Positions 24,214 through 31,288 of a DNA stretch of 41,073 nucleotides are shown in pieces. The notes below the pieces were generated by a model. The model ran no database searches. It saw nothing but the letters and a program-made list of their open reading frames with translations, and was not told where the DNA came from. The first letter of the stretch is position 1. Each line of letters starts with the position of its first letter. Origin of the DNA: Alphaproteobacteria bacterium (GTDB lineage Bacteria; Pseudomonadota; Alphaproteobacteria; Rs-D84); contig WQXN01000008.1 of the NCBI GenBank assembly GCA_009784815.1, forward strand, positions 1-41,073, read 5' to 3'. Both the position numbers and the translations under genes were made by a program.

Positions 24214-26553
24214 TTAAGAGTCCGAGCTTTCGGACTTTTCTTCTGCAGTAGTTTCCAACTCTATTCCAAACCCTTTAAAGTGTTCCGAGTCTTTTTCTTT
24301 CATAAAGCTGAATAGCTCTCCAATCTCCTGTTTCCCTGATGCATAGCTGAACGTGGCATCATCGGTTATACTTGTAGTTTCCAATGTGTGCGAAAAGGCA
24401 TGTGCCATATTCAATAACGATTTGTACTTCTGATTGTCTCCAGCCAAAGCGCTCATTTTATCGAAAAGCAGATGATTTTTATTTGTGTCCTTAAAGGACA
24501 AAAAGACCTCTAATACCCTTCGTATCATGTTGCCAGTGGCGACATCTTTTTCATCATCCTCTTTGATCCAGATCGCTTTTAGAGCGTCCATCAGGCTCAT
24601 ATATTCAGAGATATGAGTCCTTACATATCTGCTTGCCTTTTTAATTTGAGAGCCGTTTTTCTTGTCTTTTGTAATCTCAAAAATTTCCAATGAATCCTTT
24701 TCCTCTTTTTTATGTTTGCGTAATTGCGCTTTCATCGCCTCGCGGACTTTCGCAAAGAAATAAAAATTATGGGTAAGAAAAAACTGCTGACCGTACTGTG
24801 CTAAGGCCGATACAACCAAATTCTGTATAACGAACAGATTGGTACTGTCCAAACTAGAAACAGGGTCATCGATGACAATAATCTCATTTTTCTTGTCATC
24901 CGCCGTGGACGATTTTAATGAAACAAGGAAGTATAAGAAGGCTATAAGATTTCGTTCGCCCTCGCTAAGATTTGTAGCTGGCTTATTAGATGCACCATCA
25001 ATTTTTCGCTCAAGCTGGTATTCTCCTGAGCCAGGCTCAATTTTGAACACTAGCCCGATGTCCAACGTGGTTTCCAATAGCTTATTTATTTCGGTTATTA
25101 TAGTTGCTTGATTTTCCAGGGTGGCTTTTTTGGTATTGATATCGGCATCAAGCACTTGCATGGCGGCTATGGCTTGTGTATGCATGGCTGTTTTTGTGGC
25201 CTGTTCTTCTTCAACCTTACTCAACTTAGATTCATTCTGTTGTATATGAAAAGCGATGACCTTGTCTTTGCTTTCTTGTTTTAGTTTGTCGCTCTCCGCA
25301 ACAGCAAGGTTATTCTTGTTTATTGCCTCTATGACTTTGGTGGCGGCATCACTAAGCTGAGAAACGTTATTATTAAAATCATCCGTATCATCAACTTGAA
25401 TTGCGCTGTCCTTGCGAGTTTCTTTTTCATCAATCTTGTCGCCCAATTTTTTCAGTGAGCTATCAAAAGCGGAATACGCAATGTCAAATGCGGCGCGAGC
25501 GGTTTTATACTCTGAGAATAGCTCTGTAGTAAGGAAATGGGCTTCTGTTAGGTCGCAGGAAAAGACCTTCATTACATCGAGGTATTTGTCCTTTACCGTT
25601 TTTGTGGTTGTAAATTCACCTTCCAGTCGTTCAAACTCATCATCTTTTTTAATTAGCTCTTGGATTTGTGTCGTCCGCGCCTTCCAAGTTTCGGTGGTTA
25701 TCCCTTGTCCACAAAATTTGCAAGCTTCATGTTCGGTTTCATGTAGTTTTGCACCTTCTTCAACCCATTTGATGACTTCTTCTTTGAGAAGTGCGCCCTT
25801 GCGCTTTATCGGAGTTTTAAGCAGGTCGAATATTTTGGTATAATCCTGAGGAATCAATATAGCGCCGAGGTTGCTTAGTGCCGTGATATATTTATCCTCT
25901 ATTGCAGGTTTTACGCTGGCAACATAAAAACCTGCCGCCTTTTTATAGTCATCTTCGGATACCGTAGGTTTGACCGCTTGAGCTTTATATTTGGTATAAT
26001 CGCTCGTGAAATGCTTTTTCGTGTAGGCTGGGGCGTTTGTGATTTGTAATGATGCTCTGATAGTCTGGGCAATTTCCGTTGTGAGATTATCAAATGCACC
26101 TATGGCCGCATCCTTCTCCGCCTCTGCTTTTAATTTCCCGCTCTTATCTTTCATCTCGGATTTTTTGGCCTCTAAGTCATCGATTTCTTTTTTGACGGCA
26201 ATATTGTCCGCCCCAATGACGGCAGAGAGTTTTTTTGCCTTATGCGATTTTAACTCAAGGTTATTTTCGACGAAGTCCTCATTGAACACCTTGACTTTAC
26301 CACCAACATTCGTTTTTGCGAAGTCTTTTATGGAAGTATCGTTGCAGGTTACGTCGATTTCTCCGCTCGAAAAGTCTGGAAACACTACTCCATCACCGAG
26401 ACCTGAGAAAATGCGCGTTAATGTCGTTTTGCCGCTTCCGTTATAGCCGTAGAATAGATTAACCTCTTTGCATGCCAAATCCTTCGGAGCTATAAAATCC
26501 TTGAACGAGCCAATTTCCTTTAATTTTCCAATACGGTTTATCGTGTTAGCCAT
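24214..26553 (-). CDS. rloC: RloC-like zinc-hook ATPase with anticodon nuclease domain
   Basis: 779 aa. ABC-type ATPase parts are Walker A 'GYNGSGKTT' (36-44), signature 'LSEGE' (529-533), Walker B 'IIVIDDP' (558-564) and H-loop 'LTHN' (593-596). Between them lies a long coiled coil interrupted by 'CKFCGQG' (C278, C281), a zinc hook as in Rad50. The C-terminus carries 'R678-R-V-L-E682' and H718/H722, consistent with the Arg-x3-Glu...His triad of PrrC/RloC anticodon nucleases. Known RloC senses DNA damage through the ATPase and cuts tRNA in the anticodon loop, arresting translation when restriction is overcome. Placement beside a restriction-modification operon fits that role. AAA_13 proteins without the nuclease also exist, so activity is inferred. 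Confidence 0.82.
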   Translation of the reverse strand: MANTINRIGKLKEIGSFKDFIAPKDLACKEVNLFYGYNGSGKTTLTRIFSGLGDGVVFPDFSSGEIDVTCNDTSIKDFAKTNVGGKVKVFNEDFVENNLELKSHKAKKLSAVIGADNIAVKKEIDDLEAKKSEMKDKSGKLKAEAEKDAAIGAFDNLTTEIAQTIRASLQITNAPAYTKKHFTSDYTKYKAQAVKPTVSEDDYKKAAGFYVASVKPAIEDKYITALSNLGAILIPQDYTKIFDLLKTPIKRKGALLKEEVIKWVEEGAKLHETEHEACKFCGQGITTETWKARTTQIQELIKKDDEFERLEGEFTTTKTVKDKYLDVMKVFSCDLTEAHFLTTELFSEYKTARAAFDIAYSAFDSSLKKLGDKIDEKETRKDSAIQVDDTDDFNNNVSQLSDAATKVIEAINKNNLAVAESDKLKQESKDKVIAFHIQQNESKLSKVEEEQATKTAMHTQAIAAMQVLDADINTKKATLENQATIITEINKLLETTLDIGLVFKIEPGSGEYQLERKIDGASNKPATNLSEGERNLIAFLYFLVSLKSSTADDKKNEIIVIDDPVSSLDSTNLFVIQNLVVSALAQYGQQFFLTHNFYFFAKVREAMKAQLRKHKKEEKDSLEIFEITKDKKNGSQIKKASRYVRTHISEYMSLMDALKAIWIKEDDEKDVATGNMIRRVLEVFLSFKDTNKNHLLFDKMSALAGDNQKYKSLLNMAHAFSHTLETTSITDDATFSYASGKQEIGELFSFMKEKDSEHFKGFGIELETTAEEKSESSDS

Positions 26554-26567
26554 CAGCGTCCTTTCCG

Positions 26568-26616
26568 TGTGAAGTCATTACCTTTCACATATAGGATGGG
26601 AACTGCGATTTTTCAA
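26568..26616 (-). promoter_or_regulatory. RloC gene promoter with inverted-repeat operator
   Basis: -35 TTGAAA (26611-26616), 17-bp spacer, -10 TATATG (26588-26593). TGTGAA-N10-TTCACA (26568-26589) is an inverted repeat reaching from the edge of the -10 box over the start of transcription, suited to repression. N10 rules out a standard CRP site. Confidence 0.5.
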
Positions 26617-26740
26617 GGGTATAACTCAATTTTTTCAGTATTTTAGTATTGTCCGACCTGAACTTGTAAATCTAGATGGTTGACTTGCTTCTCAATGCAT
26701 AAGAATGTATCATTTAAATAATTAAACCGAGGAACTCTAA

Positions 26741-27169
26741 ATGGCGTGGGTGGTTTATGATCTTGATAATGGCATTGTGTGCGACAGTCCTTTAAGGGGA
26801 CAGGCAAAAACTACTGGCGGCGCAATTAAAACTGAGTGGTATAAGAATGCCCCGCTCAGAGTTAACTCGCGAATAATTTCTCATTTGCGCAATCAAAAAG
26901 GCCGAGGGCATCGCGTCTGTATTATCACCTCGCGCTATGGTGATAAAGAAGGCATAGAGCTTACTAAAAAATGGTTGCGCTCGCTCTCCATTCCTTACGA
27001 TAAAATCATATTCCGCGAGACCAATAATTCAAGTCCTGATTCCGTATTCAAACCGTGGGCACTTGTGAAGAACAGCCTCTCTGGGGCACAGGTCGTTTGT
27101 TATGTCTCTGAAACCCGTGATTTGGAATCAGCGCTCAAGCGCATCGGAGTCAAATTCGAGGTTGTTTGA
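26741..27169 (+). CDS. HAD-like hydrolase domain protein
   Basis: 142 aa. 'VVYDLDNGIV' (4-13) looks like HAD motif I (DxDxx), 'VCIITSRYGDKEGIELTKKWL' has the motif II Ser/Thr followed by a helix, as in HAD phosphatases of the 'swapped cap-less' type, and 'PYDKIIF' follows. A clear motif IV is missing ('YVSETRD' is the nearest), so catalysis is uncertain. It has a GAGGAA Shine-Dalgarno sequence. It lies between the RloC gene and the recombinase pair and has more balanced base use than the island to its left. Similar small HAD proteins act in nucleic-acid end repair, but this is only a possibility. Confidence 0.6.
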   Translation: MAWVVYDLDNGIVCDSPLRGQAKTTGGAIKTEWYKNAPLRVNSRIISHLRNQKGRGHRVCIITSRYGDKEGIELTKKWLRSLSIPYDKIIFRETNNSSPDSVFKPWALVKNSLSGAQVVCYVSETRDLESALKRIGVKFEVV

Positions 27170-27239
27170 GGATTATTTGCCTTAATTCCCCCTTTATTGC
27201 CTTATATCGCTCAAATACTGGGAAATCTGTCATTTTTCT

Positions 27240-27300
27240 GCTTATAAGACTGGACTTAGTGCTTTATCTAAGCATTCATTGAGCTGTGGCGGAGCAAGAG
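27240..27300 (+). repeat. Leader repeat copy 1, upstream of the DUF2924 gene
   Basis: GCTTATAAGACTGGACTT, 11 nt, TAAGC, 7 nt, GAGCT, 6 nt, GAGCAAGAG. The same words recur at 27815-27870 with equal spacing. Such pairs suggest a shared operator or recombinase-related site. Confidence 0.75.
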
Positions 27301-27338
27301 ATTGCAAGGCCTGCAACAAAAAATGAAAGGATAAAACT

Positions 27339-27785
27339 ATGATAATGCCAACTACATACGAAGAGCTGAAAGCCCTCGACAAGCCCCAGCTTGAGGCGAT
27401 TTGGGAGCACTTCTTTAAGAGCCCCGTTATCGCGTCTGCGTCGAATTTACATCGCCCATTGTGGTATAAAATTCAATGCGCCCGCTACGGACAGAAACTG
27501 GAACAGAGGCACATCACGCGCCTTAATACATACTCGCTCGACCCCGATGCATATATCGAAAAAGCACTTAAAACAAAATACCACCTTAAGCATGGAACTG
27601 AAATCGTCAAGACTTTTAAGGGCAAGGAATATGTAGTGCGTGTCGAGAATACTTCGGTGTTTTCATACCTTGGCGAAAAATACTCGAACCTGTCCGCAAT
27701 CGCTATGAAGATATGCGGCCACAAGGTCTCCGGCAACGAATTCTTCGGATTGATGAACAAAAATACGGGGAGAGTGAGCGCATAA
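27339..27785 (+). CDS. DUF2924 family protein
   Basis: 148 aa. The family signature is seen in 'LKHGTEIVKTFKGKEYVVRVENTSVFSYLGEKYSNLSAIAMKICGHKVSGNEFFGL' (about 85-140), the usual G-T-x-hydrophobic, V-x-V, SLS-like, SGxxFFGL pattern. Function is unknown. DUF2924 genes are found in front of large serine recombinases in phage- and island-borne modules of alphaproteobacteria, and here it precedes one by 92 bp, so a helper or directionality factor is plausible. Start ATG 27339 with AAAGG 8 nt upstream. It shares a leader repeat with the recombinase. Confidence 0.85.
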   Translation: MIMPTTYEELKALDKPQLEAIWEHFFKSPVIASASNLHRPLWYKIQCARYGQKLEQRHITRLNTYSLDPDAYIEKALKTKYHLKHGTEIVKTFKGKEYVVRVENTSVFSYLGEKYSNLSAIAMKICGHKVSGNEFFGLMNKNTGRVSA

Positions 27786-27814
27786 ATAGACCGAAAAGAA
27801 AGTCAAAAAATAGC

Positions 27815-27870
27815 GCTTATAAGACTGGACTTCCATCGATTAGTAAGCGTAAATGGAGCTAGAACAAGAG
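27815..27870 (+). repeat. Leader repeat copy 2, upstream of the serine recombinase
   Basis: Same order as copy 1: the 18-nt GCTTATAAGACTGGACTT, 11 nt, TAAGC, 7 nt, GAGCT, then GAACAAGAG after 1 nt. It ends 7 nt before the recombinase ATG, so it overlaps the ribosome-binding site. Confidence 0.75.
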
Positions 27871-27877
27871 GTAAAAT

Positions 27878-29506
27878 ATGAATAAAACAAACTGCGCGAT
27901 ATATGTCAGAAAGTCCACGGAGCATGGGCTGGAGCAGGAGTTCAATTCGCTAGATAACCAAGAGCTGGCCTGTAAATCCTACATTGCTTCGCAGACCTTT
28001 CAAGGCTGGGAATTTGTGAAAACCTACTCGGACGGAGGCATTTCTGGCGGCACGATGGCGAGGCCGGGATTACAAGAAATGCTGGACGATATTCGCGCCG
28101 GAAAAATCCAATGCGTGCTTGTATATAAGATAGACCGCCTGTCGCGCTCCATCTACGATTTCAAACGCATGATGAAAGAGGATTTCGAAAAACACGACTG
28201 CAATCTCGTGTCCATCACCCAAAGCTTCGACACTTCAACCGCGATGGGAAAACTGACCCTCAATATGCTACTCAGCTTCGCGGAGTTCGAACGCGAGGTC
28301 GCCTCCGAACGTGTGCGCGACAAGATGTATGCAACCAAGACAAAAGGCATGTGGGTCGGCGGCACACCTCCGCTTGGATACGATATAAAGTTTAAGAAAC
28401 TTGAGCCGAATGAAAATGAGATTCCGCAAGTCAAAGAGATATTCGAAACTTACCTCGCCGCCACAGGGCTTAATCAATGTCGCGACATTGTGGAAGAGAA
28501 AGGAATCCGAGGAAAGCAATGGACTACCAAAACTGGCGAAGTGCGCGGTGGCGGTATCCTATCCCTAAAATCCGTCCACAACATACTTCGCAATGCGACC
28601 TACATCGGCAAGCTCCCGCACAAGAGGACTGGCGAGATATTCGAAGGTCAGCACGAAGCGATACTTGATAAAGAACTTTACGACGCCGTGCAGAAGAAAC
28701 TTGCCGACAACAACATCTGCGGCGATTGCCCAAGGTCGAGAGGTGCTCCACTTCTGCATCAAAAAGTATTCGCCGCCGATGGAAAAAGATTTGTGAACAA
28801 GAAAGGAAACAAGGGACAGATAAAATACCGCTACTACAGAAACGGAAAAACTTCGCTACCCTCCGGAGACATTGAAAACATCGTGCGAGATACTTTGAAA
28901 AAGTTTCTAGATAGCGACATGGCCGGACTGCCCGACACCGCACGCCTAGCGTTCAAGCAAGTTGACTTCACGGACAGTCTTGTCACACCGATGGTAGAAA
29001 AGGTCGTGTATCACGAGGACAAACTGACGCTCTTCGTAAAGCTTGATAACCTCTCATACCTCACACCATTCAAAAATGAAAAAGTAAATCACTCCGCCGA
29101 ACCGATGAACGGATGCTATGTCAGCGCGGACGGCAAGCACGTCATTCTTGAAAAACAAATCTTCATCAACCGCTTCGGCATGAAAAGCAACCGTTATATC
29201 GGGAGCGGTATCTCCGTCCTCACAAAAAGCGAGAACGCGAACAACCTAATCCGTGCGATGGCGATGGGGTGGCGGTATCGGAAAATGTATGAGACAGGCA
29301 AGACCATAAATGAAATCCGCCTTGGTGAAAATGTGGCTGACCGAACGGTTTACAAATATCTGAACCTCGCATATCTATCGCCCCGCATAGCAGGTGCGGT
29401 CATGGATAGCGAAGTGCCGTCCCATGTCAACCTGCAAACGCTCTTCGGCATCGCCTCGAAATACGAGGACTTTGGAAAACAGGAACAAGCCTTCTTCGGG
29501 TGCTAA
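27878..29506 (+). CDS. Large serine recombinase (site-specific integrase/resolvase)
   Basis: 542 aa. The catalytic domain (about 1-150) has R11-K-S13, the nucleophilic Ser in 'YVRKST', with 'DGGISGGTMARPGLQEMLDDI' and 'VYKIDRLSRS', plus 'ERVRDK'. A recombinase domain (about 160-275: 'PPLGYDIKFKKLEPNENEIPQVKEIF', 'KWxxK', 'LRNATYIGKLPHKRTGEIFEGQHEAI') follows. The zinc-ribbon Cys pairs are lacking in 'QKVFAADGKRFVNKKGNKGQIKYRYYRN', as in the alphaproteobacterial class of these enzymes. It cuts and joins att sites through a phosphoserine link, so it likely inserted or can excise the island to its left. RBS GAGG precedes ATG 27878. A terminator follows at 29529. Confidence 0.93.
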   Translation: MNKTNCAIYVRKSTEHGLEQEFNSLDNQELACKSYIASQTFQGWEFVKTYSDGGISGGTMARPGLQEMLDDIRAGKIQCVLVYKIDRLSRSIYDFKRMMKEDFEKHDCNLVSITQSFDTSTAMGKLTLNMLLSFAEFEREVASERVRDKMYATKTKGMWVGGTPPLGYDIKFKKLEPNENEIPQVKEIFETYLAATGLNQCRDIVEEKGIRGKQWTTKTGEVRGGGILSLKSVHNILRNATYIGKLPHKRTGEIFEGQHEAILDKELYDAVQKKLADNNICGDCPRSRGAPLLHQKVFAADGKRFVNKKGNKGQIKYRYYRNGKTSLPSGDIENIVRDTLKKFLDSDMAGLPDTARLAFKQVDFTDSLVTPMVEKVVYHEDKLTLFVKLDNLSYLTPFKNEKVNHSAEPMNGCYVSADGKHVILEKQIFINRFGMKSNRYIGSGISVLTKSENANNLIRAMAMGWRYRKMYETGKTINEIRLGENVADRTVYKYLNLAYLSPRIAGAVMDSEVPSHVNLQTLFGIASKYEDFGKQEQAFFGC

Positions 29507-29528
29507 TCCCCCTCGGCTCCAACCCCGT

Positions 29529-29554
29529 CGCCCGGTCATGCCGGGCGGTTTTTT
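29529..29554 (+). terminator. Rho-independent terminator after the recombinase
   Basis: CGCCCGG / CCGGGCG stem with a short loop, followed by TTTTTT. Confidence 0.85.
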
Positions 29555-29663
29555 ATGCTCCGGCCATACCCATTGACTCTGCAAAAATGGCCATTGTATA
29601 GAAAGTTCGGGAATTCACCGATAATCGGGCTATTTGCCCCATATACCATAGTCAATGCCCTGC

Positions 29664-29688
29664 AAGACCCCGCAGTCTGCGGGGCTTT
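29664..29688. terminator. GC-rich hairpin after tRNA-Leu
   Basis: CCCCGCA-GTC-TGCGGGG, within 35 bp of the tRNA-Leu 3' end. The T-run is short (CTTT), so termination is plausible but not certain. No gene is seen from 29555 to 29717. Confidence 0.5.
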
Positions 29689-29717
29689 GAGGGTATCTAT
29701 ACCAATCTATGAAGAAC

Positions 29718-29802
29718 TGGTGCAGACGGGGAGACTTGAACTCCCATGGTTTTACCCGCTACCACCTCAAGGTAGTGCGTCTACCAATTTCGCCACGTCT
29801 GC
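29718..29802 (-). tRNA. tRNA-Leu (GAG)
   Basis: Class II tRNA with a long variable arm. Acceptor GCAGACG/CGTCTGC, anticodon loop CTTGAGG (GAG), T-arm AGTTCAAGTCT. The CCA is encoded at 29718-29720. Confidence 0.96.
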
Positions 29803-29816
29803 TTGCAAGTGGGTTG

Positions 29817-29845
29817 ATTCTAACGTCCAAACCAAAAAAATGCAA
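29817..29845 (-). promoter_or_regulatory. tRNA-Leu promoter
   Basis: -35 TTGCAT (29840-29845), 17-bp spacer, -10 TAGAAT (29817-29822), ending 14 nt before the mature tRNA. Confidence 0.6.
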
Positions 29846-29851
29846 GAAAAT

Positions 29852-30244
29852 TCAGCGCCTCATTTCCATACGGCCGCCACCGCCATGAAATTCCCCGCCT
29901 CCGTGGAATCCGCCGCCATTAAAGCCGTCCTCGTTACGAAAGCCTTCCACGTGATGACTAGTGAAATCCGCGCCATGACGGCCCTGCACGAAATCGCGCC
30001 GCGCGTCCGGGTCCATTCTATGCCAATGGTCGCGGTCGGCCCCGCTCCAAAGAAAAACCGCGTCGCTGCAGTCGCCGTCAAGATACTGCCAGTTCCACGC
30101 CATGCAGTCCCCAACCATGGCCGATCCTGTGCAATACCGGTCTATATAAGGCTCGCACGCGTCAAAAAACGTATAGTCCCTGACATCGGCGCAGGCCTGC
30201 GCCGCAAACGCCGCGCAGAATATGAACAACATTGTCTTCTTCAT
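29852..30244 (-). CDS. Small secreted Gly/His-rich protein, unknown function
   Basis: 130 aa from ATG 30244. A frame can be opened further upstream, but the residues before M are those of the preceding gene. Residues 1-18 (MKKTMLFIFCAAFAAQACA) form a signal peptide. The mature part has four Cys within 'ACEPYIDRYCTGSAMVGDCMAWNWQYLDGDCSDAVFLW', likely two disulfides, and a C-terminal G/H/F-rich tail (GGGFHGGGEFHGGGG), which could bind metal. No family recognised. The start codon overlaps the stop of the 58-aa gene (ATGA), so the two are co-translated. Confidence 0.8.
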   Translation of the reverse strand: MKKTMLFIFCAAFAAQACADVRDYTFFDACEPYIDRYCTGSAMVGDCMAWNWQYLDGDCSDAVFLWSGADRDHWHRMDPDARRDFVQGRHGADFTSHHVEGFRNEDGFNGGGFHGGGEFHGGGGRMEMRR

Positions 30245-30417
30245 TTTTTCTTTCTTACATACGGCTTTGGGCGGTTTTTCGGATCGCACTTCATTGCATT
30301 TTTATCGGCTACCGAGAGCGCGATCGCAACCGCCTGTTTCACTGGCTTGCCTTCTTTTATGGCGGACTTTATATTATGCCTTATCGCTTCGCGCGAACAA
30401 CCTCTGACCACTTTCAT
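30241..30417 (-). CDS. 58-aa basic protein, unknown function
   Basis: MKVVRGCSREAIRHNIKSAI... with '-KPVKQAVAIALSVADKN-' and a Lys/Arg-rich end. The 'QAVAIALS' part is like small basic proteins (DUF6496-like) of phage-rich genomes, a weak match. The ATG at 30417 has AAAGGAGG, the best Shine-Dalgarno sequence in this area, 5 nt upstream. It overlaps the secreted protein gene by 4 bp. Coding is supported by this signal and coupling, not by homology. Confidence 0.75.
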   Translation of the reverse strand: MKVVRGCSREAIRHNIKSAIKEGKPVKQAVAIALSVADKNAMKCDPKNRPKPYVRKKK

Positions 30418-30506
30418 AAATCCCTCCTTTGGGTTTACCCAAGTATGTATCCCGCGCTTTGCTAATTCATCAGGAACTTTGTCTTAGTGAAGAAACGCTG
30501 CGGTTA

Positions 30507-30515
30507 TGAGATAAT
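30507..30515 (+). promoter_or_regulatory. Extended -10 promoter of the PEBP gene, possibly leaderless
   Basis: TGA-GATAAT, then GCCTC and ATG 30521. No Shine-Dalgarno sequence. The 5-nt gap suggests transcription starts at or beside the A of ATG. The -35 is poor. Confidence 0.45.
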
Positions 30516-30520
30516 GCCTC

Positions 30521-31036
30521 ATGAGATTTATTGCATTTATGTTAGTGGCCATGTTCGCGTCAGCCGCCCACGCCTGGGACGTGAAAAGCAATGTTATTCA
30601 CGAGGGCGAAGCCTTTATAAAAGACCAGGCAAGCATAGCTTGCGACGGAGCGAACATATCTCCGGACCTTTACTGGGGCGACGCGCCCGAGGGAACAAAA
30701 AGCCTTGCCATGATAATGCACGATCCGACCGCGCCCAAGGAAAACGGATATTATCATTGGATGGTTACGGATATTCCGCCGACGGTGAAAGGATTTTCGC
30801 AAGGCGAAAAGTTAGCGCCGCCTATCCGAGAAATAGCGGGCGACGCCGGATACCCCGGATACGTGGGCCCCTGTCCTCCCAAGGATTCGGGCAAGCATTT
30901 TTATACTTTCACGGTCTATGCGCTTGACGTTAAAAAGATAGGGCTTCCGCCTCAGCTAAGCCCTTACCAAATGCACATGATCATCCAAAAACATTCCATC
31001 CAAGCTACCCGAGTCACCGCAACTTATCAAAGATAA
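30521..31036 (+). CDS. YbhB/YbcL-like PEBP family protein, exported
   Basis: 171 aa. Signal peptide 1-18 (MRFIAFMLVAMFASAAHA-W). The phosphatidylethanolamine-binding core is clear: 'CDGANISPDLYWGDAPEGTKSLAMIMHDPTAP', 'YYHWMVTDIPP', 'GYVGPCPPKDSGKHFYTFTVYALD'. Bacterial members (YbhB type) have unclear ligands; a lipid or small-molecule headgroup pocket is presumed. The mature protein would be periplasmic. Convergent with the acyl-CoA synthetase gene across element C. Confidence 0.9.
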   Translation: MRFIAFMLVAMFASAAHAWDVKSNVIHEGEAFIKDQASIACDGANISPDLYWGDAPEGTKSLAMIMHDPTAPKENGYYHWMVTDIPPTVKGFSQGEKLAPPIREIAGDAGYPGYVGPCPPKDSGKHFYTFTVYALDVKKIGLPPQLSPYQMHMIIQKHSIQATRVTATYQR

Positions 31037-31040
31037 AATT

Positions 31041-31128
31041 CTAAAAAACTATTCGGCGCATCGCGTTTTCAATGAAAAAATAATAATCTCAAAAAATCCA
31101 ATCTAGGTCGCGTTTTCGATGAATAATA
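31041..31128. repeat. Two partial left arms of the hairpin element family
   Basis: At 31041-31080 and again at 31090-31128, A-rich ends (CTAAAAAACT, CAAAAAATCC) are followed by GCGTTTTC(A/G)ATGAA. They match the left arm of element B but lack right arms, so they look like truncated copies stacked before element C. Confidence 0.6.
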
Positions 31129-31135
31129 AATAACT

Positions 31136-31288
31136 CAAAAAATATTAAGGTCGTCGCAAATCGAGGATAGATCGCCCAGAAGCAAGAAAAACCAACCGGC
31201 GCAGGCCTAATAGGCTGCCGCGACGTGTTGGTTTTTCGAAGCTAATCGGCGATATAGACCGATTTGTAATACGACCTAATATTTTTTG
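31136..31288. repeat. Nested-hairpin intergenic element, copy C
   Basis: Ends CAAAAAATATTAAGGTCGT and ACGACCTAATATTTTTTG pair. The inner stem GAAAAACCAAC/GTTGGTTTTTC is perfect over 11 bp, and the apical part is GC-rich around GCCTAA. It fills the gap between two convergent genes and touches the stop codon of the acyl-CoA synthetase gene. Confidence 0.8.

Noticed and set aside
26568-26589. TGTGAA...TTCACA as a CRP/FNR site
   Set aside because: The half-sites are separated by 10 nt rather than the 6 nt (TGTGA-N6-TCACA) that CRP needs.
27240-27870. The two leader repeats as a CRISPR-like array
   Set aside because: Only two copies, 575 bp apart, with a gene between them; no spacer structure and no cas genes in the window.
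16629-29717. A direct repeat marking attL/attR of the island
   Set aside because: No convincing shared core was found by eye between the tRNA-Cys side and the recombinase side.
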